The notes under the pieces: generated by a model
Told to the model about the DNA's origin: nothing
Databases searched by the model: none
What the model saw: the letters and a program-made list of their open reading frames with translations, nothing else
Source: Clostridiales bacterium UBA4696
GTDB taxonomy: Bacteria > Bacillota > Clostridia > Oscillospirales > Oscillospiraceae
Assembly (NCBI GenBank): GCA_002404795.1
Contig: DHKK01000085.1
Span: 1-14,749, forward strand
DNA length: 14,749 nucleotides
Reading direction: 5' to 3'
Made by a program: the position numbers and the translations under genes
Shown here: one piece after another, positions 14,733 through 14,749 of the stretch
How positions within the stretch are numbered: position 1 is the stretch's first letter
Layout of the letters: every line of letters begins with the position of its first letter

Positions 14733-14749
14733 CAGCCTTGCTGTTTGAG

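Noticed and set aside
12964..14748. A 594-codon plus-strand open frame opposite the beta-CASP hydrolase
   Set aside because: It starts inside the shared terminator hairpin and runs against a protein with a complete conserved motif set on the minus strand.

Overview
The window looks like a piece of chromosome from a GC-rich Gram-positive anaerobe of the Clostridia, most likely an Oscillospiraceae/Ruminococcaceae-type gut bacterium. The evidence is strong AGGAGG-type ribosome binding sites, sigma-A-like promoters with extended -10 (TGN) elements, Gly-rich GLUG surface proteins, and a GTAGGGGC...GCCCCTAC palindromic intergenic repeat of a kind I associate with that group. Coding is dense, with no RNA gene, CRISPR array, phage gene or transposase visible. 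The family placement is inference; I could not run a search.

Layout from left to right. (1) A 5'-truncated sugar isomerase of the L-fucose/L-arabinose isomerase fold (1-1320, +) ends in a strong terminator. (2) A 250-bp gene-free stretch carries a composite palindromic repeat. (3) A short RsuA-type pseudouridine synthase without an S4 domain (1568-2170, -). (4) A two-gene metabolic operon (2403-5853, +) holds an aconitase-family hydratase and a eukaryotic-type NADP-isocitrate dehydrogenase, tightly coupled, with its own promoter and terminator. Together they would convert citrate to 2-oxoglutarate, the usual oxidative TCA branch that feeds glutamate synthesis in anaerobes. (5) A two-gene envelope operon (6004-12961, +) holds an MMPL/RND-family transporter overlapping by 11 bp a 1471-residue secreted and membrane-anchored GLUG-repeat protein. 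(6) A convergent beta-CASP metallo-beta-lactamase RNase/hydrolase (13009-14601, -) shares a perfect 16-bp-stem terminator with the GLUG gene. (7) The right edge carries a near-consensus sigma-A promoter pointing out of the window.

The most interesting part is the envelope operon. The transporter has the paired Asp-Tyr motifs of MMPL proton relays and an unusual C-terminal tail with a bactofilin-like strand pattern and an acidic Pro-rich end. Its partner has a signal peptide, a GLUG beta-helix interrupted by a roughly 236-residue helix/Gly-rich/helix insertion, an InlB-type beta-grasp domain, a two-helix membrane hairpin, and a C-terminal extracytoplasmic region that I read as a tandem duplication of one ~200-residue domain. 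The pair looks like a dedicated export machine for a lipid or hydrophobic envelope component, with the partner acting as an outside scaffold or carrier. The substrate cannot be read from the sequence.
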